Part shown: one piece after another, positions 4,940 to 5,146 of the stretch
Numbering within the stretch: position 1 is the first letter of the stretch
Layout of the letters: each line of letters opens with the position of its first letter
Assembly: GCA_002352365.1 (NCBI GenBank)
Contig: DEIJ01000046.1
Span: 1 to 5,146, forward strand
Length of the DNA: 5,146 bases
Reading direction: 5' to 3'
From: Dehalococcoidia bacterium UBA2777
GTDB lineage: Bacteria > Chloroflexota > Dehalococcoidia > UBA2247 > UBA2777
Position numbers and translations under genes: made by a program
Notes under the pieces: model-generated
The model's database searches: none
What the model was told of the DNA's origin: nothing
The model's input: the letters and a program-made list of their open reading frames with translations, nothing else

Positions 4940-5146
4940 CTATGATCTGCCACTGCTGTCCACCAGCTTTACGCCCAGAACCTCAGCCGGTTGTTCTACG
5001 TTAACCTTGTGGGTGATGGCCTAATCTATCTCCCTGTGTTAAATATCTGTTAATTTGGCGCCAATATTCCTTCACTAGATATGGAGGAAGATTTACTAGT
5101 TATAGTCATCCGCAAAATTCTTTATAATCCTCCTTGCCGTTGGGGA
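4940..5146. other. stretch after znuB without a callable gene
   Basis: No intact gene or strong hairpin with a T-run is seen. A minus-strand open frame of 26 codons (5020-4940) ends in TAG exactly abutting the znuB TAA. It lacks any usual start codon and is bounded upstream by TAG. An ATG at 5081 opens a plus frame that runs off the window after 22 codons but has no ribosome binding site. Neither is supported enough to call. Confidence 0.4.
5055..5064. repeat. perfect 10-base palindrome TTGGCGCCAA
   Basis: TTGGCGCCAA is fully self-complementary. It lies in AT-rich intergenic sequence 116 bases past znuB. It could be a protein-binding half of a downstream promoter region, but the next gene is out of view and no -35/-10 pair was found around it. 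Confidence 0.35.

Noticed and set aside
4779..5024. Plus-strand 81-codon frame over the end of znuB
   Set aside because: It lies mostly inside znuB in another frame and has no coding character of its own.
5081..5146. ATG opening a plus frame to the window end
   Set aside because: Only 22 codons are visible, there is no ribosome binding site, and the minus strand of the same stretch is equally readable.
4940..5146. Intrinsic terminator for the znu operon
   Set aside because: The only stems found are four to five base pairs and none is followed by a T-run.
1..5146. CRISPR array, tRNA, rRNA or riboswitch
   Set aside because: No regularly spaced repeats, no tRNA-like T-loop signature and no conserved riboswitch core were seen by eye. 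A covariance-model scan would be needed for certainty.

Overview
The window reads as bacterial chromosome. Starts are mixed ATG and GTG, and there are two canonical sigma-70-like promoters. Gene packing is dense on the right, while the left holds mobile-element debris. The style of the small left-hand genes and the zinc operon would suit an anaerobic or sediment bacterium such as a Chloroflexota/Dehalococcoidia-type organism. That placement is an impression from protein style only, not something the sequence proves.

Left (1-1391). The window opens inside the decayed 3' end of an integrase-type transposase. It carries an RPHSALG motif preceded by two consecutive in-frame stops. After about 190 bases with no convincing gene comes a three-gene minus-strand cassette, read from right to left. 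It has a DUF3467-like protein (1327-1028), a HicB-like putative antitoxin (994-620) and a small HicA-like putative toxin (616-341). It has its own promoter (TTGCGA-N17-TATACT, 1391-1363) and a perfect AGGAGG ribosome binding site. The last two genes are 3 bases apart, as expected for a toxin-antitoxin pair, but the assignment rests on pattern resemblance only.

Middle (1392-1951). No intact gene is seen. There are two transposase remains. One is a minus-strand DDE-type C-terminal fragment (about 1680-1455). The other is a plus-strand integrase-type fragment with a frameshift (about 1721-1955).

Right (1952-4939). A compact zinc-uptake operon, zur-znuA-znuC-znuB, is all on the plus strand. A consensus promoter (TTGACA-N17-TAAACT) begins inside the 3' end of the transposase remnant. 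It is followed at the predicted transcription start by a 7-1-7 pseudo-palindrome (TGAAAAT-A-ACTTTCA), the geometry of a Fur/Zur box. The likely circuit is that Zur, a Fur-family zinc sensor, represses its own promoter and so the whole operon when zinc is plentiful. ZnuA captures zinc outside the membrane, ZnuB forms the channel and ZnuC powers it. Gaps of 37, 2 and 3 bases support one transcript.

Right end (4940-5146). No gene can be called and no intrinsic terminator is visible. The stretch holds a perfect 10-base palindrome and a short minus-strand open frame whose stop abuts the znuB stop.

Nothing here is clearly a new biological system. The best leads are the three-gene putative toxin-antitoxin cassette and the promoter/operator layout of zur.
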